From positions 310,001 through 374,000 of the forward strand of contig NZ_CP060634.1 of assembly GCF_014337195.1 (NCBI RefSeq): a stretch of 64,000 nt of DNA, read 5' to 3'. This document shows positions 28,060 to 37,129 of the stretch, in pieces. This DNA is from Qiania dongpingensis (GTDB lineage Bacteria; Bacillota; Clostridia; Lachnospirales; Lachnospiraceae). The translations under genes and the position numbers were made by a program. The notes under the pieces are model-generated. The model was not told the origin of the DNA. It saw nothing but the letters and a program-made list of their open reading frames with translations, and did no database searches. The first letter of the stretch is position 1. Every line of letters starts with the position of its first letter.

Positions 28060-28092
28060 AAAAAGGATTGCCGCCCCACGGCAATCCTCTTC
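28060..28092 (-). terminator. Terminator between fakA and recG
   Basis: On the minus strand GGATTGCCG and CGGCAATCC form a 9-bp stem (28087-28065) followed by TTTTTTAT. It ends the fakA unit; recG may rely on read-through. Confidence 0.85.
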
Positions 28093-28128
28093 TTTCTCTA
28101 AAAAATTTGATGTCCTGCTCCATGCAGA

Positions 28129-29808
28129 TCACTCAACGGAGATTACATAATAATAAATCGGCTGGCCGCCGAAATGCAGCTCAATATCCACATCGGGATG
28201 CCGTTCTTCAGCTCTTGCCCGGAATGCGTCTGCCGCCTCCGGCTCCACATCCGCTCCATAATATATGCTCACAAGCTCCGAGTCTTCATCCAGCATGGCA
28301 TCCAAAAGCGCAAGAGAGGTTTCCGCGATATCTTTTCCCTCAGCAAGGATCGCTTTGTCGCCGATGCCCATGATGTCGCCTTCTTTAATTTCAAAACCAT
28401 CCAGGAAAGTATCCCTCACCGCATAAGTCACCTGTCCGGTCTTGACCCTGGACATCTCTTCTATCATCGCCGCCTTATTTTCCTCAACGGAAAGCTCCGG
28501 GATATAATTGATGATCGCTGTGATGCCCTGCGGCACCGTTTTGGACGGAATCACGACTATTTTCTTGTCCTCTGAAAGATGCATGGCCTGTTCCGCCGCC
28601 AGAATGATGTTCTTATTGTTGGGGAAGATATAGACCGTATCGGCGTTCACATGATCAATGGCATTCAGCATATCCTCCGTGCTGGGATTCATCGTCTGTC
28701 CGCCTTCGATCAGATAATCCACATTCAGGCCCCTGAATATCTCATTGAGGCCCTCTCCGATAGAAACTGCAATAAATCCCACCGCTTTTCTCGGCTCCTG
28801 CTTCTTTTCCGCCAGCTTCGCTTCTTCCAGGGCTTTCTGCTCCTCCGCCAGCTTTGCAGCATCCTTGATCAGCTTCTCCTGATGCTCTTCTCTCATATTG
28901 TCAATCTTCATTTTAGAAAGGGATCCGTACATAAGCGCCCTCTGGATAGCCAGTCCAGGGTCATTGGTATGTACGTGTACCTTTACCAAATCGTCGTCAG
29001 AAACCAGCACGATAGAATCTCCAATGGATTCTAAAAACCCTTTGAATTCCATCTCTGTATTCTCATCATACTCCTTTTCCAGATTGACGATAAACTCCGT
29101 ACAATAACCGTATTTAATTTCAAAATCATCCACGGCAGGCTTTGCTGCGCCTGAAGAAACAGAAGGCTCTCCCGCGTCCAAAGAAATCTCTTTTCCCAGG
29201 AATCCGTCAAACGCACCCTTCATGACCTGCATCAGACCCTGTCCGCCGGAATCCACGACACCCGCCTGTTTTAATACGGGAAGCATCTCCGGAGTCTGGC
29301 TGAGTACTAAGTCCCCATGCTCGATGATCTCTCTCAAAAAGACTTCCATATCCTCCGTTTCATCGGCCAGCTCCATGGCTTTGTCCGCAATTCCCTTCGC
29401 CACTGTCAGGATTGTGCCCTCCTTGGGCTTCATCACCGCTTTATAAGCGGTCTCTGTAGCTCTCTGGAACGCCCTGGCCAGCACCTGGGCCGTGATGATA
29501 TCGACCGTCTTTATCTCCTTCGTCAGCCCTCTGAAAAGCTGGGACAGGATAACACCCGAATTCCCCCTCGCCCCTCTTAAAGAACCGGAAGAAATCGCCT
29601 TGGCCAGGTTTTCCATGGTCGGCGTTTCGATTGCCTGTACTTCTCTCGCCGCAGACATAATCGTAAGAGTCATATTAGTCCCCGTATCTCCGTCTGGAAC
29701 GGGAAATACGTTCAGTTCATTTATCCATTCTTTTTTGCTCTCCAGACCCTGTGCTCCTGCCAGAAACATGGTTTTCAAAAGAGCCGCATCAATTGCATTT
29801 ACAGCCAC
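28129..29808 (-). CDS. fakA: Fatty acid kinase catalytic subunit-like DAK2/DegV-type protein
   Basis: A 559-residue protein of the FakA/YloV family. The N-terminal DhaL (DAK2) ATP domain contains NVFPVPDGDTGTNMTLT; a middle linker is rich in Ala, Glu and Lys (residues about 310-345); the C-terminal part is EDD/DegV-like. FakA phosphorylates fatty acids bound to a FakB (DegV) partner for use by PlsX/PlsY, and plsX is also in this window. It follows the Asp23 gene, the usual clostridial order. Confidence 0.9.
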   Translation of the reverse strand: MAVNAIDAALLKTMFLAGAQGLESKKEWINELNVFPVPDGDTGTNMTLTIMSAAREVQAIETPTMENLAKAISSGSLRGARGNSGVILSQLFRGLTKEIKTVDIITAQVLARAFQRATETAYKAVMKPKEGTILTVAKGIADKAMELADETEDMEVFLREIIEHGDLVLSQTPEMLPVLKQAGVVDSGGQGLMQVMKGAFDGFLGKEISLDAGEPSVSSGAAKPAVDDFEIKYGYCTEFIVNLEKEYDENTEMEFKGFLESIGDSIVLVSDDDLVKVHVHTNDPGLAIQRALMYGSLSKMKIDNMREEHQEKLIKDAAKLAEEQKALEEAKLAEKKQEPRKAVGFIAVSIGEGLNEIFRGLNVDYLIEGGQTMNPSTEDMLNAIDHVNADTVYIFPNNKNIILAAEQAMHLSEDKKIVVIPSKTVPQGITAIINYIPELSVEENKAAMIEEMSRVKTGQVTYAVRDTFLDGFEIKEGDIMGIGDKAILAEGKDIAETSLALLDAMLDEDSELVSIYYGADVEPEAADAFRARAEERHPDVDIELHFGGQPIYYYVISVE

Positions 29809-29826
29809 GACAGTGTTCCTCCTTGA

Positions 29827-30186
29827 TTAACAGTCTATTACCCGGACGCCCTCTACGAAGATATTGACCTTCTCGACTTCTATGCCCGTGAACTTCTCAA
29901 CTTTGTATTTCACATTTTCTATGAGATTGTCCGCCACGGCTGAAATAGATACACCATAAGATACAATCACATGGAAACTCAGATGAAGCTTGTTTTCCAT
30001 TACCTCCACGTTAATTCCATGGGTCAGGCTGTCCTTTCTCAGGAGCTTTACCAGGCCGTCTTTCATACTGACCGCCGCCATGCCAACGATACCGAAGCAC
30101 TCCACCGCCACGCTGCCCGCGTATTTTGCAATGACATCTGTATCAATCAAGATTTCGCCCATCATGTTATTGATCCGACATTTCAT
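29827..30186 (-). CDS. Asp23/Gls24 family envelope stress protein
   Basis: A 119-residue protein with the Asp23 signature (ISAVADNLIENVKYKVEKFTGIEVEKVNIFVEGV). Such proteins are small cytoplasmic factors linked to envelope stress; precise role unsettled. The ATG at 30186 (MKCRINNMMGEILID) has TGGAGG upstream; longer starts reach into the promoter region. Upstream of fakA by 18 bases, same operon. Confidence 0.88.
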   Translation of the reverse strand: MKCRINNMMGEILIDTDVIAKYAGSVAVECFGIVGMAAVSMKDGLVKLLRKDSLTHGINVEVMENKLHLSFHVIVSYGVSISAVADNLIENVKYKVEKFTGIEVEKVNIFVEGVRVIDC

Positions 30187-30258
30187 AAGCTGACCTCCAT
30201 TATTTTCCTCATGCAGTACAGAAACATGTAAATCACCACACTGCACCTATCTTAAAGT

Positions 30259-30287
30259 ATTATACCCTTTTCCTGGCAAAAATGAAA
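30259..30287 (-). promoter_or_regulatory. Probable promoter of the Asp23-fakA unit
   Basis: A perfect TATAAT (30264-30259, minus strand) lies about 75 bases before the Asp23 ATG; the matching -35 (TTTCAT, 30287-30282) is weak. Confidence 0.45.
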
Positions 30288-30320
30288 TATAAATTTTTTA
30301 AAATTTTAAAGTGAATTTGC

Positions 30321-30349
30321 TTGCTTTTTTCCCTGATATCTGATATTAT
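30321..30349 (+). promoter_or_regulatory. Promoter of rpmB
   Basis: TTGCTT (30321-30326), 17 bases, TATTAT (30344-30349), about 60 bases before the start. Confidence 0.65.
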
Positions 30350-30411
30350 GTTTAATGTTATGGGTCTGGCATGGACGGAAGCCGGCCAAATCTGTATAAG
30401 GAGGTGCTATC

Positions 30412-30597
30412 ATGGCGAAATGTGCAATCTGTGAGAAAGGCGCTCACTTCGGAAATAAGGTGAGTCATTCCAATAGAAAATCCAACAAGATGTGGAGATC
30501 CAACGTAAAGTCCGTAAAAGTCAAGGTAAACGGCGGCACAAGGAAAATGTACGTATGTACATCTTGTTTAAAATCCGGCCTGGTAGAAAGAGCTTAA
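30412..30597 (+). CDS. rpmB: 50S ribosomal protein L28
   Basis: A 61-residue L28, MAKCAICEKGAHFGNKVSHS, with Cys pairs at positions 4/7 and near the C-terminus (VCTSCLKSG), the zinc-binding form. AAGGAGG precedes the ATG. Stand-alone unit with promoter and terminator, divergent from the Asp23 gene, the usual arrangement in Firmicutes. Confidence 0.97.
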   Translation: MAKCAICEKGAHFGNKVSHSNRKSNKMWRSNVKSVKVKVNGGTRKMYVCTSCLKSGLVERA

Positions 30598-30610
30598 TTT
30601 GAAAGTATTA

Positions 30611-30642
30611 AAAAAGGACAATCCTGCGGGATTGTCCTTTTA
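30611..30642 (+). terminator. Terminator of rpmB
   Basis: AAGGACAATCC and GGATTGTCCTTTT form a strong stem with a 4-base loop and T tract. Confidence 0.9.
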
Positions 30643-30667
30643 AATTTTATTCTTTTTCTTTGCGGCC

Positions 30668-30808
30668 TCAGCAGCCGCAGAACAGATAATACCCTCCGGC
30701 AATGGATCCCGCCATCAGGCAGATGCTGAAGAAATTATTAGGCAAAATCAGATAAAGCAACATGCCGATTCCCATCCAGAATAGGCAGAGGCCAATCAGT
30801 CTTTTCAT
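30668..30808 (-). CDS. Small membrane peptide, 46 residues
   Basis: An ORF too short for most gene callers: MKRLIGLCLFWMGIGMLLYL followed by an ILPNN turn and a second hydrophobic stretch, ending in LFCGC. Two transmembrane helices are likely. A GGGGGGAGG site stands very close to the ATG. It follows gerW by 77 bases in the same direction. Function unknown; the coding pattern (positively charged start, paired hydrophobic helices, Cys-rich end) and ribosome site support a real gene. Confidence 0.65.
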   Translation of the reverse strand: MKRLIGLCLFWMGIGMLLYLILPNNFFSICLMAGSIAGGYYLFCGC

Positions 30809-30885
30809 ATCCTCCCCCCTGCCGCAGCTTTTTCTATCTGCTATCATCCTATGCAGGAGACAGGCATGATATGCAAGGCCCGTTT

Positions 30886-31290
30886 TTATTCTGCAGAATC
30901 AAAGGCATCATCCGGAATGTCCACGTCCATATCCTTTTCCTTTTTATCCGATTTTGTGAATTTATTGATAAAATCAGGCACCATATCCAGTATCTTTGTC
31001 ACACTGTCCTGATTCTTTACGTTGACCAGCTTAGAATGTCCGTTCTGAATGACGAGCACCGCGCTGGGAGTGATCTTTCCAGTCATACCGCCCGCACTGT
31101 TATTTTTACTGTCTCCGGCAAAGGCCCCCGCGCCGACGCCAAAGGATACGTCTACCAGAGGAAGGATGATCGTATCGTCCAGATGGATGGCGTCCCCCAC
31201 CACCGTTTTTGTGGTGATAAAGCCGTCCATTCCTTTGAACAGATTTTCCACAGTATTTCCAAATGTATTCTTTTCTTTATCTGCTGACAT
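30886..31290 (-). CDS. gerW: GerW family sporulation protein
   Basis: A 134-residue YtfJ/GerW protein: NLFKGMDGFITTKTVVGD, VSFGVGAGAFAGD and GGMTGKITPSAVLVI are family signatures. In Bacillus GerW is needed for L-alanine spore germination. The C-terminal tail is acidic. Located after DUF2953, its usual neighbour. Confidence 0.9.
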   Translation of the reverse strand: MSADKEKNTFGNTVENLFKGMDGFITTKTVVGDAIHLDDTIILPLVDVSFGVGAGAFAGDSKNNSAGGMTGKITPSAVLVIQNGHSKLVNVKNQDSVTKILDMVPDFINKFTKSDKKEKDMDVDIPDDAFDSAE

Positions 31291-31328
31291 AAATATTCCT
31301 CCTTATTCCAATCTGTTCCGTCTGCCGG

Positions 31329-32294
31329 TCAGCCTAGATTCTCCCTAAGCTTCTGTCCCCGTTTCATGAAAGCCCTGAATTTTTTGTTGAACCACACCCT
31401 CATTGCTATTATGAGCAAAGAAAAGGCTCTTATTCTGCCTTTAAAATAAAGTTCCCCCGACACATGATTCCTGTTTTCAAAAAGCGGTGTCACCCGAATC
31501 CGGTCCTTTAAAAGCGGATACAGGAATCCCAATCCCATCAGGACCTTTCCAGTCGCCGCAGGATCCTCCAGGCTGAAAGCCACACTCCCCGAGAGTTTTC
31601 TGGGAAAAATATGCTTAAACGCCTTTTTTCCCTTTGCCAAGAGAAAATGAAACATCTCTTTATTCTCTTTATCCTCAAGAAAATCCCGGACCAGATGGAA
31701 CTTCTCTCCCGCCTTTTTTATCTTATCACGGAATTTTCCATAAGTATATTGAATCCTTCGGAAAAAATACTTAATTTTTTCGGCCAGCCTCCGGAAAAAA
31801 CAAATCACTCTGGCGGCAAACCTCCGGAAAAATCCTCTTTCCTCTTCTTCCCTTATTTCATTTCCCAGGGACTGTGCCGTCAGCGGTTCCTCCAGCTCTT
31901 CTGAATTTCCGTACCGGCGCTGCCCGGCAGTTTCATCCGGCATGGATACATGAATGGATTCTCTTCGGAACTCCTCACCGGCTGTTTCCTTTTTCCTGCT
32001 GCTCCGTATCGGAACGCCAAACAGCTTGATTTTATACTTGACGCCTTTTTCATCCGCCTGGATTCTCACTGTCACGATCCGTAAAAGCCACGACACCCGA
32101 AACCTGGCGCAATACGCCATCCCGCCTTCCGGATCTCCGTCAACCGTTTCTCCCGCAGAAAACCGCCCTGCTGTCCTTCCTTCATATCGGAGAGGCACAA
32201 ATAATACGATCAGGATCAAGGCGAGCAAAATACCCAGGACAGCCAGAATCACTATCCCAATGACTTTCAGAACGCCCCATATGATAGAAAGCAC
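31329..32294 (-). CDS. DUF2953 domain protein
   Basis: A 321-residue protein with one N-terminal membrane segment (residues about 8-32), then LFVPLRYEG and a C-terminal domain with ATGKVLMGLGFLYPLL, both as in DUF2953 (YtfI-like) proteins that neighbour gerW. The middle is very rich in Arg, Lys and Glu. Presumed sporulation-related membrane protein, function unknown. Confidence 0.82.
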   Translation of the reverse strand: MLSIIWGVLKVIGIVILAVLGILLALILIVLFVPLRYEGRTAGRFSAGETVDGDPEGGMAYCARFRVSWLLRIVTVRIQADEKGVKYKIKLFGVPIRSSRKKETAGEEFRRESIHVSMPDETAGQRRYGNSEELEEPLTAQSLGNEIREEEERGFFRRFAARVICFFRRLAEKIKYFFRRIQYTYGKFRDKIKKAGEKFHLVRDFLEDKENKEMFHFLLAKGKKAFKHIFPRKLSGSVAFSLEDPAATGKVLMGLGFLYPLLKDRIRVTPLFENRNHVSGELYFKGRIRAFSLLIIAMRVWFNKKFRAFMKRGQKLRENLG

Positions 32295-32310
32295 CGCATC
32301 ACATCCTCAC

Positions 32311-32676
32311 TCACCATTCTCTGTACCTCTCTTTTCCATCGAATCCCTCTTCAGGAACAGAGCCAAAATCGTCTCCCAAATACGATTCCACATCTGTCGA
32401 TCCGGTGGCCCGATAAGCATCCATAACAATCATTCCGGAAAGCTCCATGGCTTCCTGTTTGCTGCACGCGATTCCCACCACGGATATCCCGGCTTTTTTA
32501 TAATGCTCCTGGAGGAGCACCGGCTGAGGCAGGATATCCAGCAGATTCTCCTTGTTGGAAGGCAGCGCTATCACATACAATCTGGGATGGAGGGCTCCAT
32601 CCTTAAATTTCTTTATCATTGTTTTTCTCTGTTCCCTGGCCTTCTCACTCAGATACAGCTGCCGGTACCACTTCAT
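32311..32676 (-). CDS. Conserved hypothetical protein
   Basis: A 121-residue soluble protein starting MKWYRQLYLSEKAREQRKTM. No family recognised with certainty. LYVIALPSNKENLLDILPQ and the alternating beta/alpha look suggest a small mixed fold; the C-terminus is acidic. The start at 32676 has GGAGAG six bases upstream. It lies 10 bases before DUF2953-gerW and after cinA, so it may share their operon. Confidence 0.65.
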   Translation of the reverse strand: MKWYRQLYLSEKAREQRKTMIKKFKDGALHPRLYVIALPSNKENLLDILPQPVLLQEHYKKAGISVVGIACSKQEAMELSGMIVMDAYRATGSTDVESYLGDDFGSVPEEGFDGKERYREW

Positions 32677-32730
32677 ATTTTTCTCTCCGGACAGACGGAA
32701 TTCCCAGATACCTGCCATCATCCCGCCAGT

Positions 32731-33984
32731 CTATTTTTCACTCTTATAGTTTTCGATGATACACCTGCGGAGCAGGTCCAGAGCCTGCACGACAGCCTGC
32801 TCCCGAATCTTCATCCGGTTTCCCGTAAAATGAAATTCCTTCACAAAAACCTTATCTTTAATATAGCAGGAAATATACACCAGCCCCTTCGGTTCCTCTG
32901 CCGTATTCTCAGGGCCGGCAAAGCCGGTCACCGCCACACAGATATCAGAATCTGTGGCAAAAACGCCTCCTTTTGCCATCTCCTTTGCCGTCTGTTCACT
33001 GACGGCGCCATATTTTTTCAAAGTTGCCTTGCTCACGTCCAGCGTTTTTTTCTTCGCTTTGTTGGAATAAGTGATAAAACCTTCTTTAAAGCATTCCGAC
33101 GCCCCGGCCACATTGATGATCTTTCCTGCCAGCATTCCTCCGGTCATGGATTCCGCCGTAGTTACGGTCAGCCCGTGCTTTTTCATGAGCTTGACTACCA
33201 CGTCTTCCAGGTTCTCATCCTCATTCGTTGTATAAACATTTATATCAAAACGTTTCTTCAGTTCCTTGACCACGGGCTTTAAAAGCTTCTTGGCCTGTTC
33301 CTCGTTCTCCGCTTTTGCCGTCACACGAAGATGCACTTCTCCGGTCTTTGCATAGGTGGCGATGGTCGGGTTCGTCTGGGCGTCAATCATATCCAGCACC
33401 ATCGTTTCCGCTCTGCTCTCACCAATGCCGCATACCTTCACAATCTGAGAACATATGGTCTCCGGCTGGATACTCCTCAGATATGGCGCCACCTGCTCTG
33501 CGAACAGAGGCTTCAGCTCATTGGGCGGTCCCGGAAGAAGTATCGCGGTCTTTCCCTCGGCTTCCAGGATGAGCCCGGGAGCCGTACCATTATGATTATC
33601 CAGGACCTTGGCACCCTGGGGTACAACCGCCTGCTTCCAGTTATTTTCCGTCACATTCTTTCTTCCAGAGGCTTTGAAATGTTCTGCGATCCGTTTCTTT
33701 GTATGAGCATCCTCCACAAGTTCAAATCCCATCACCTTGGAACAGACCTCTTTTGTAATGTCGTCTTCCGTGGGCCCGAGCCCGCCGGTCAGGATGATGA
33801 TATCTGAACGTTTCATGGCGCGCTTGATGGCATCTGTCATCCGTTTTTCATTATCACCCACAACCGTGTGATGATATACAGACAATCCAAGGGTCGCGCA
33901 CTTTTGTGACAGGTACTGGGCGTTGGTATTGGCAATATTCCCCAGCAAAAGCTCTGTTCCGACAGCAAGAATTTCTACAACCAT
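32731..33984 (-). CDS. cinA: CinA family protein (competence/damage-inducible; NMN deamidase)
   Basis: A 417-residue CinA: N-terminal molybdopterin-binding-like domain (EILAVGTELLLGNIANTNAQ, GGLGPTEDDIT), a middle KH-like part, and the C-terminal nicotinamide-nucleotide amidohydrolase domain (TTAESMTGGMLAGKIINVAG). It recycles NMN formed by NAD-dependent DNA ligase and is often cotranscribed with recA; here it follows pgsA, as common in Firmicutes. Confidence 0.94.
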   Translation of the reverse strand: MVVEILAVGTELLLGNIANTNAQYLSQKCATLGLSVYHHTVVGDNEKRMTDAIKRAMKRSDIIILTGGLGPTEDDITKEVCSKVMGFELVEDAHTKKRIAEHFKASGRKNVTENNWKQAVVPQGAKVLDNHNGTAPGLILEAEGKTAILLPGPPNELKPLFAEQVAPYLRSIQPETICSQIVKVCGIGESRAETMVLDMIDAQTNPTIATYAKTGEVHLRVTAKAENEEQAKKLLKPVVKELKKRFDINVYTTNEDENLEDVVVKLMKKHGLTVTTAESMTGGMLAGKIINVAGASECFKEGFITYSNKAKKKTLDVSKATLKKYGAVSEQTAKEMAKGGVFATDSDICVAVTGFAGPENTAEEPKGLVYISCYIKDKVFVKEFHFTGNRMKIREQAVVQALDLLRRCIIENYKSEK

Positions 33985-33986
33985 GT

Positions 33987-34532
33987 TCAGGCTCCTCCCT
34001 CTTTCAGTACGTCAATATTTTTCCGAATATAATCCACAAGAGAAATAATGGTCAGTGCAAGCGCCAGATATATGAATATCTGCGTCAGGATATATAGGCT
34101 CTTTATATTCAGTATGATCAGTATGATCATGATCATCTGAGATACCGTTTTAAACTTGCCCCACATGTTGGCCGCAATCACCACGCCGTTATCCGACGCA
34201 ACCAAGCGGAATCCGCTTATGATGAATTCCCTCGCCATGATGATGATGACGATCCAGGCTGCCAGCTCCCCTCTTTCCACGAAGCAGATAAGGGCAGAAC
34301 AGACAAGAAGCTTGTCAGCCAGGGGATCCATGAACTTTCCAAAATTCGATACCAGATGATATTTCCTGGCAATAAAGCCGTCCAGGAAATCAGTAAAGCT
34401 GGCCGCGCAGAATAAAACAAGAGCAATGATCCTGCCTGGATACCCGAAAAAATCTGCCAGCATAAAAAATACAAAGAATGGAATCATCAGCACACGGAGT
34501 ATCGTCAGCTTATTCGGTAAATTCATCTTCAT
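33987..34532 (-). CDS. pgsA: CDP-diacylglycerol--glycerol-3-phosphate 3-phosphatidyltransferase
   Basis: A 181-residue membrane enzyme making phosphatidylglycerol phosphate. The CDP-alcohol phosphotransferase motif is complete (DFLDGFIARKYHLVSNFGKF then MDPLADK). The gene overlaps rimO by 23 bases; GGAGAG inside rimO stands seven bases before the ATG at 34532. Confidence 0.94.
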   Translation of the reverse strand: MKMNLPNKLTILRVLMIPFFVFFMLADFFGYPGRIIALVLFCAASFTDFLDGFIARKYHLVSNFGKFMDPLADKLLVCSALICFVERGELAAWIVIIIMAREFIISGFRLVASDNGVVIAANMWGKFKTVSQMIMIILIILNIKSLYILTQIFIYLALALTIISLVDYIRKNIDVLKEGGA

Positions 34533-35853
34533 CTATCAACTCTCCTATCAGATCATAGTCCACAGCCCCGGTCACTTTCACGCGAACGAACATCCCGCTC
34601 ATCAGCTCCAGCTCCGTGTTCACAAATATATATCCGTCAACTCCCGGCGCATCCATATAAGTCCTCCCCACATAAGCACTTTCGTCTGCAACCTTTCCTT
34701 CTATGAATACCTCCAGCACTTCGCCGACCATCTCTTCTCCGTGAGCAAAGGCGATTTCCTGCTGAAGCTCCATGACCTGATTCCGGCGTTCATTTTTCAC
34801 TTCCTCCGGCACCTGTCCGTCCATGACGGCGGCCGGCGTATCTTCCTCCTGGGAATAAGGGAATACGCCAAGACGGTCAAATTCCATCTCATCTACAAAA
34901 TCCAGAAGTTCCTCCATATCTTCCTCGGTCTCACCGGGAAATCCGGTGATCATCGTGGTCCGTATGGCTATGTCCGGTATCTCTTCTCTCAGACGGCAGA
35001 TGCGCTTTGTGATCTCCTGCCGGTCAGTCTTTCTGCCCATCCGCTTCAATATCCGGTCACTGGCGTGCTGAATGGGAATGTCCATGTAATGGCATATCTT
35101 CTCTTCCGTTTTTACCACTTCTATCAGCTCATCGGTAATCTCCTCGGGATAACAGTAAAGGAGACGTATCCAATGGATGCCGGATATGAAAGCCAGCTTT
35201 TTCAGCAGCACCGGGAGCATCTTCTTTCCGTATAAGTCCACGCCATAGAGGGTCGTCTCCTGAGCAACCAAGATCAGCTCCCGGACGCCTCCTTCCGACA
35301 ATTGTTCCACTTCTTTTACAAGCTCATCAAGCGGAACGCTCCTGTATCTGCCTCGGACGCTGGGAATCACACAATAGGTACAGTGTTTGTCACAGCCCTC
35401 CGCGATCTTAAGATACGCATAATGCCCTCCTGTTGTGACAACACGCCCCTCTTCCTCCGTCCTCTGCCTGTCAAGACTTTCGAATTCTTCGCACTTCTTC
35501 CCTTCCAGAGTTTCCTCCACCACTTCCGTGATCTTATCGCAGGATGCCGTACCTAAGATGCCGTCCACCTCCGGAATTTCTTCCAGGACCTCGCGCTTAT
35601 AGCGCTGCGCCAGACAGCCGGCAGCGATCAGTACTTTGCAGCGGCCTGTCTCCTTCTGTTTTGCCATCTCTAAAAGGGTGCTGATGCTCTCCTCTTTTGC
35701 ATCGCCGATAAAGCAGCAGGTATTTACCACAATAATATCCGCCTCCGACTCGTCGTCGGTAAACTGATATCCAGCTCTGCCAAGAAATCCCAGCATCACT
35801 TCAGAATCCACCAGATTTTTATCACAACCCAGGGATACAAACAGTATTTTCAT
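34510..35853 (-). CDS. rimO: Ribosomal protein S12 methylthiotransferase RimO
   Basis: A 447-residue radical-SAM enzyme that methylthiolates Asp of ribosomal protein S12. N-terminal cluster Cys10 in LFVSLGCDKNLVDSEVMLG, radical-SAM CDKHCTYCVIP and a C-terminal TRAM domain are visible. RimO rather than MiaB is indicated by the SLGCDKNLVDSE form. Overlaps pgsA. Confidence 0.94.
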   Translation of the reverse strand: MKILFVSLGCDKNLVDSEVMLGFLGRAGYQFTDDESEADIIVVNTCCFIGDAKEESISTLLEMAKQKETGRCKVLIAAGCLAQRYKREVLEEIPEVDGILGTASCDKITEVVEETLEGKKCEEFESLDRQRTEEEGRVVTTGGHYAYLKIAEGCDKHCTYCVIPSVRGRYRSVPLDELVKEVEQLSEGGVRELILVAQETTLYGVDLYGKKMLPVLLKKLAFISGIHWIRLLYCYPEEITDELIEVVKTEEKICHYMDIPIQHASDRILKRMGRKTDRQEITKRICRLREEIPDIAIRTTMITGFPGETEEDMEELLDFVDEMEFDRLGVFPYSQEEDTPAAVMDGQVPEEVKNERRNQVMELQQEIAFAHGEEMVGEVLEVFIEGKVADESAYVGRTYMDAPGVDGYIFVNTELELMSGMFVRVKVTGAVDYDLIGELIDEDEFTE

Positions 35854-35947
35854 ATTGACTTCATTCCTTTTCTTCGTTTCCTTCCCTTAGACACATCCCC
35901 GATTGGGAAAGCAAATCAAGCAGGCATGGACTGCCTGCCTGCGTCTG

Positions 35948-36205
35948 TCATTCCTCGATCTCATCCTCAGGGATATCGTCTTCACCGACGATTTTGACCT
36001 TGGTCTGGTGCAGCTCCTCGACCGCGATAGACAGCGGCTTGTGGGACGTGGTCTCCACAAGAGGCTCTTCTCCTGCGATCAGCTGTCTCGCCCTTTTTGC
36101 CGTGGCGATCACAATGGAATAACGGCTTTGGATAATCGGGTGCTCGCCCGGCTCCACCTCACTGTTCACAACATTTATCAAATCTGAATATGACGGATGT
36201 AACAT
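35948..36205 (-). CDS. rpoZ: DNA-directed RNA polymerase omega subunit
   Basis: An 85-residue omega: MLHPSYSDLINVVNSE, then SRYSIVIATAKRARQLI, the conserved core. It aids assembly of RNA polymerase. Ends 94 bases before rimO and abuts gmk, as in other Firmicutes. A small GCAGGCA/TGCCTGC hairpin lies after it. Confidence 0.93.
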   Translation of the reverse strand: MLHPSYSDLINVVNSEVEPGEHPIIQSRYSIVIATAKRARQLIAGEEPLVETTSHKPLSIAVEELHQTKVKIVGEDDIPEDEIEE

Positions 36206-36841
36206 CTATCTTTCTCCTTTCACAAATCTTTTCAGGTCGTCCCTGATACAATCGATGAGTTCCTGGTTAAGTCCGGCCTTCCGATGCTCACAGATCATGA
36301 TCTGATGAAGCTCCTCCACGCAAGTTTCCAGGTCGTCGTTGACGAGCAGATAATCGTACCGCTCCATCCCCTCCGATTCTTCCACCGCGCGTTTCAGGCG
36401 TTCCTCTATCACCGGAAGCGTCTCCGTGCCCCGGCCGACCAGACGTCTCTTAAGCGTGGCCGCATCAGGCGGAATCACAAAGACCAGTACGGCATCGGGA
36501 TACTGACGTTTTACATTCAGGGCTCCCTGTATCTCTATCTCCAGAATAATATCCACACCTGCCTCCAGGCGGTTTTGGACATACTCCCTGGGAGTGCCGT
36601 AATGGTGACCCACATATCCTGCGTATTCAATTAACTGTCCGCTTTCTGCCATCGCAGAGAATTCTTCCTCACTCACGAAAAAATATTCTTTTCCGTTCGT
36701 CTCCCCCTCCCGGGGCGCCCTGGTCGTGGCCGAGACAGACAGCGCGTAATTATCATATTTCTCTAAAAGACGCTTCACTACAGTGCCCTTCCCGACACCC
36801 GAAAAGCCGGAAACCACGAGAATAAGCCCTTCTTTACTCAC
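36206..36841 (-). CDS. gmk: Guanylate kinase
   Basis: A 211-residue enzyme phosphorylating GMP to GDP; P-loop SGFSGVGKGTVVK and SATTRAPREGETNGKEYFFV fit the family. The start is GTG at 36841 (VSKEGLILVVSG), seven bases after AAGGAGG; longer ORF forms add 31 Cys- and Arg-rich residues encoded inside remA and are rejected. Overlaps remA by 8 bases. Confidence 0.95.
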   Translation of the reverse strand: MSKEGLILVVSGFSGVGKGTVVKRLLEKYDNYALSVSATTRAPREGETNGKEYFFVSEEEFSAMAESGQLIEYAGYVGHHYGTPREYVQNRLEAGVDIILEIEIQGALNVKRQYPDAVLVFVIPPDAATLKRRLVGRGTETLPVIEERLKRAVEESEGMERYDYLLVNDDLETCVEELHQIMICEHRKAGLNQELIDCIRDDLKRFVKGER

Positions 36842-37127
36842 AGTCTCCCTCCTTATCTGAAATTCTGTCCGAAATCCCGGATTCGTTGAACCTGCCGGCA
36901 ATCGTCTCCGGCAGCAGCGCCGACAGCACCACATATCCGTTGTCCATCACAATGAGACCTTTGGTCTTTCGTCCCTGCGTGGCGTCGATGCTCCGCCCTT
37001 CATCTCTGGCGGCCTGGATCAGACGTTTTCCCGGCGCGGAATCCGGGCTGACCACAGCCAGCACCTTTTCTGTATGGACCACATTGCCGTATCCGATATT
37101 AATCAGCTTTCCCACTGTAATCACCAT
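36834..37127 (-). CDS. remA: RemA-family regulator (DUF370)
   Basis: A 97-residue protein, slightly longer than the Bacillus RemA: KLINIGYGNVVHTEKVLAVV, APGKRLIQAARDEGR and TRGRKT-type segment (TQGRKTKGLIVMD). RemA is a DNA-binding activator of biofilm matrix and osmoprotection genes. It starts 2 bases after yicC and overlaps gmk, which fits tight coupling. Confidence 0.9.
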   Translation of the reverse strand: MVITVGKLINIGYGNVVHTEKVLAVVSPDSAPGKRLIQAARDEGRSIDATQGRKTKGLIVMDNGYVVLSALLPETIAGRFNESGISDRISDKEGDCE

Positions 37128-37129
37128 GT

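Noticed and set aside
31954..33282. 442-codon forward ORF opposite DUF2953 and cinA
   Set aside because: Antisense shadow across three supported genes.
36842..36934. Longer N-terminus for guanylate kinase
   Set aside because: The added Cys/Arg-rich residues come from inside remA; the GTG with AAGGAGG gives the normal family start.
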